The notes below the pieces were generated by a model. That model was not told the DNA's origin and searched no databases. It worked only from the letters and a program-made list of their open reading frames with translations. The translations under genes were made by a program, and so were the position numbers. Shown here piece after piece: positions 31,004-31,101 of a stretch of DNA of 31,101 nucleotides. Source of the DNA: JAGHKQ01 sp041920565 (GTDB taxonomy: Bacteria > Bacillota > Bacilli > Bacillales > Bacillaceae_G); NCBI GenBank assembly GCA_041920565.1, contig JBHGXS010000036.1, positions 1-31,101 of the forward strand, given 5' to 3'. Each line of letters begins with the position of its first letter. Position 1 is the first letter of the stretch.

Positions 31004-31101
31004 TTAACGTATGTATTTCCAATCATTATTTTTCCATGCCAAATAACCCCCTATGATTTCTCTTTTTTTAATCGGCTACAAACTGGCGATCAACTAAAAT
31101 G
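31004..31101 (-). pseudogene. Possible C-terminal end of a minus-strand gene, frameshifted
   Basis: Reading leftward, one frame gives ILVDRQFVAD then a stop at an A7 run (T7 at 31063-31069 on the plus strand). The next frame continues from that run as KKREIIGGYLAWKNNDWKYI plus Arg and stops at 31004, just before a hairpin. The two pieces look like one protein tail broken by a one-base slip. I recognise no family, and the piece is short. Confidence 0.3.

Noticed and set aside
1..31101. CRISPR array, tRNA or rRNA genes
   Set aside because: I saw no regularly spaced short repeats other than the SH3-coding units and no tRNA- or rRNA-like sequence.

Overview
The window reads as a low-GC Gram-positive chromosome, most likely a member of or close relative to the Bacillus cereus group. 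The grounds are AT-rich intergenic DNA, strong GGAGG-type ribosome binding sites, TTG and GTG starts, several SH3-repeat cell-wall hydrolases, a tandem TPP riboswitch ahead of tenA, and a c-di-AMP (ydaO-type) leader ahead of kdp. Species cannot be fixed by reading alone.

Layout. (1) 1-4000: an internally deleted bacillolysin, an APH-fold phosphotransferase, a two-CBS protein and an unrecognised helical protein. (2) 4029-9543, minus strand: a cell-wall cluster with an M23 endopeptidase, a small membrane protein, a glucosaminidase and an Amidase_3 amidase. Together they carry at least twelve N-terminal SH3b repeats and could cut peptide cross-links, glycan strands and the MurNAc-L-Ala bond. (3) 9936-18107: a thiamine operon with a clear sigma-A promoter, two TPP aptamers each with its own terminator, then tenA, thiZ, thiX, thiY, tenI, thiO, thiS, thiG, thiF, thiD. 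It joins salvage of a pyrimidine precursor (ThiXYZ uptake, TenA hydrolysis, ThiD kinase) to thiazole synthesis (ThiO, ThiS, ThiG, ThiF, TenI). Genes overlap or nearly touch, and a perfect terminator closes the unit. (4) 18341-24640: the Kdp potassium pump. A degenerate ydaO-like aptamer is followed by a sigma-A-like promoter, an intact ydaO aptamer and a terminator, then an unrecognised 34-codon ORF, kdpF, kdpA, kdpB, kdpC and a short kdpD that has only the KdpD and Usp domains and no kinase. (5) 24731-29088: a patatin-like lipase, an NCS2 purine permease (minus strand), a short-chain dehydrogenase and an L,D-transpeptidase. (6) 29133-30954: an apparently intact IS1182-like insertion sequence with hairpin ends, followed by the possible frameshifted tail of a minus-strand gene.

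The most interesting points are the paired c-di-AMP-type aptamers with a promoter between them and a possible long-range antiterminator, the kinase-less KdpD, the small ORF ahead of kdpF, the in-frame loss of the bacillolysin catalytic domain, an unexplained compact structured element at 9762-9812, and the serial hairpins of the IS element. No CRISPR array, tRNA, rRNA or phage module was seen.
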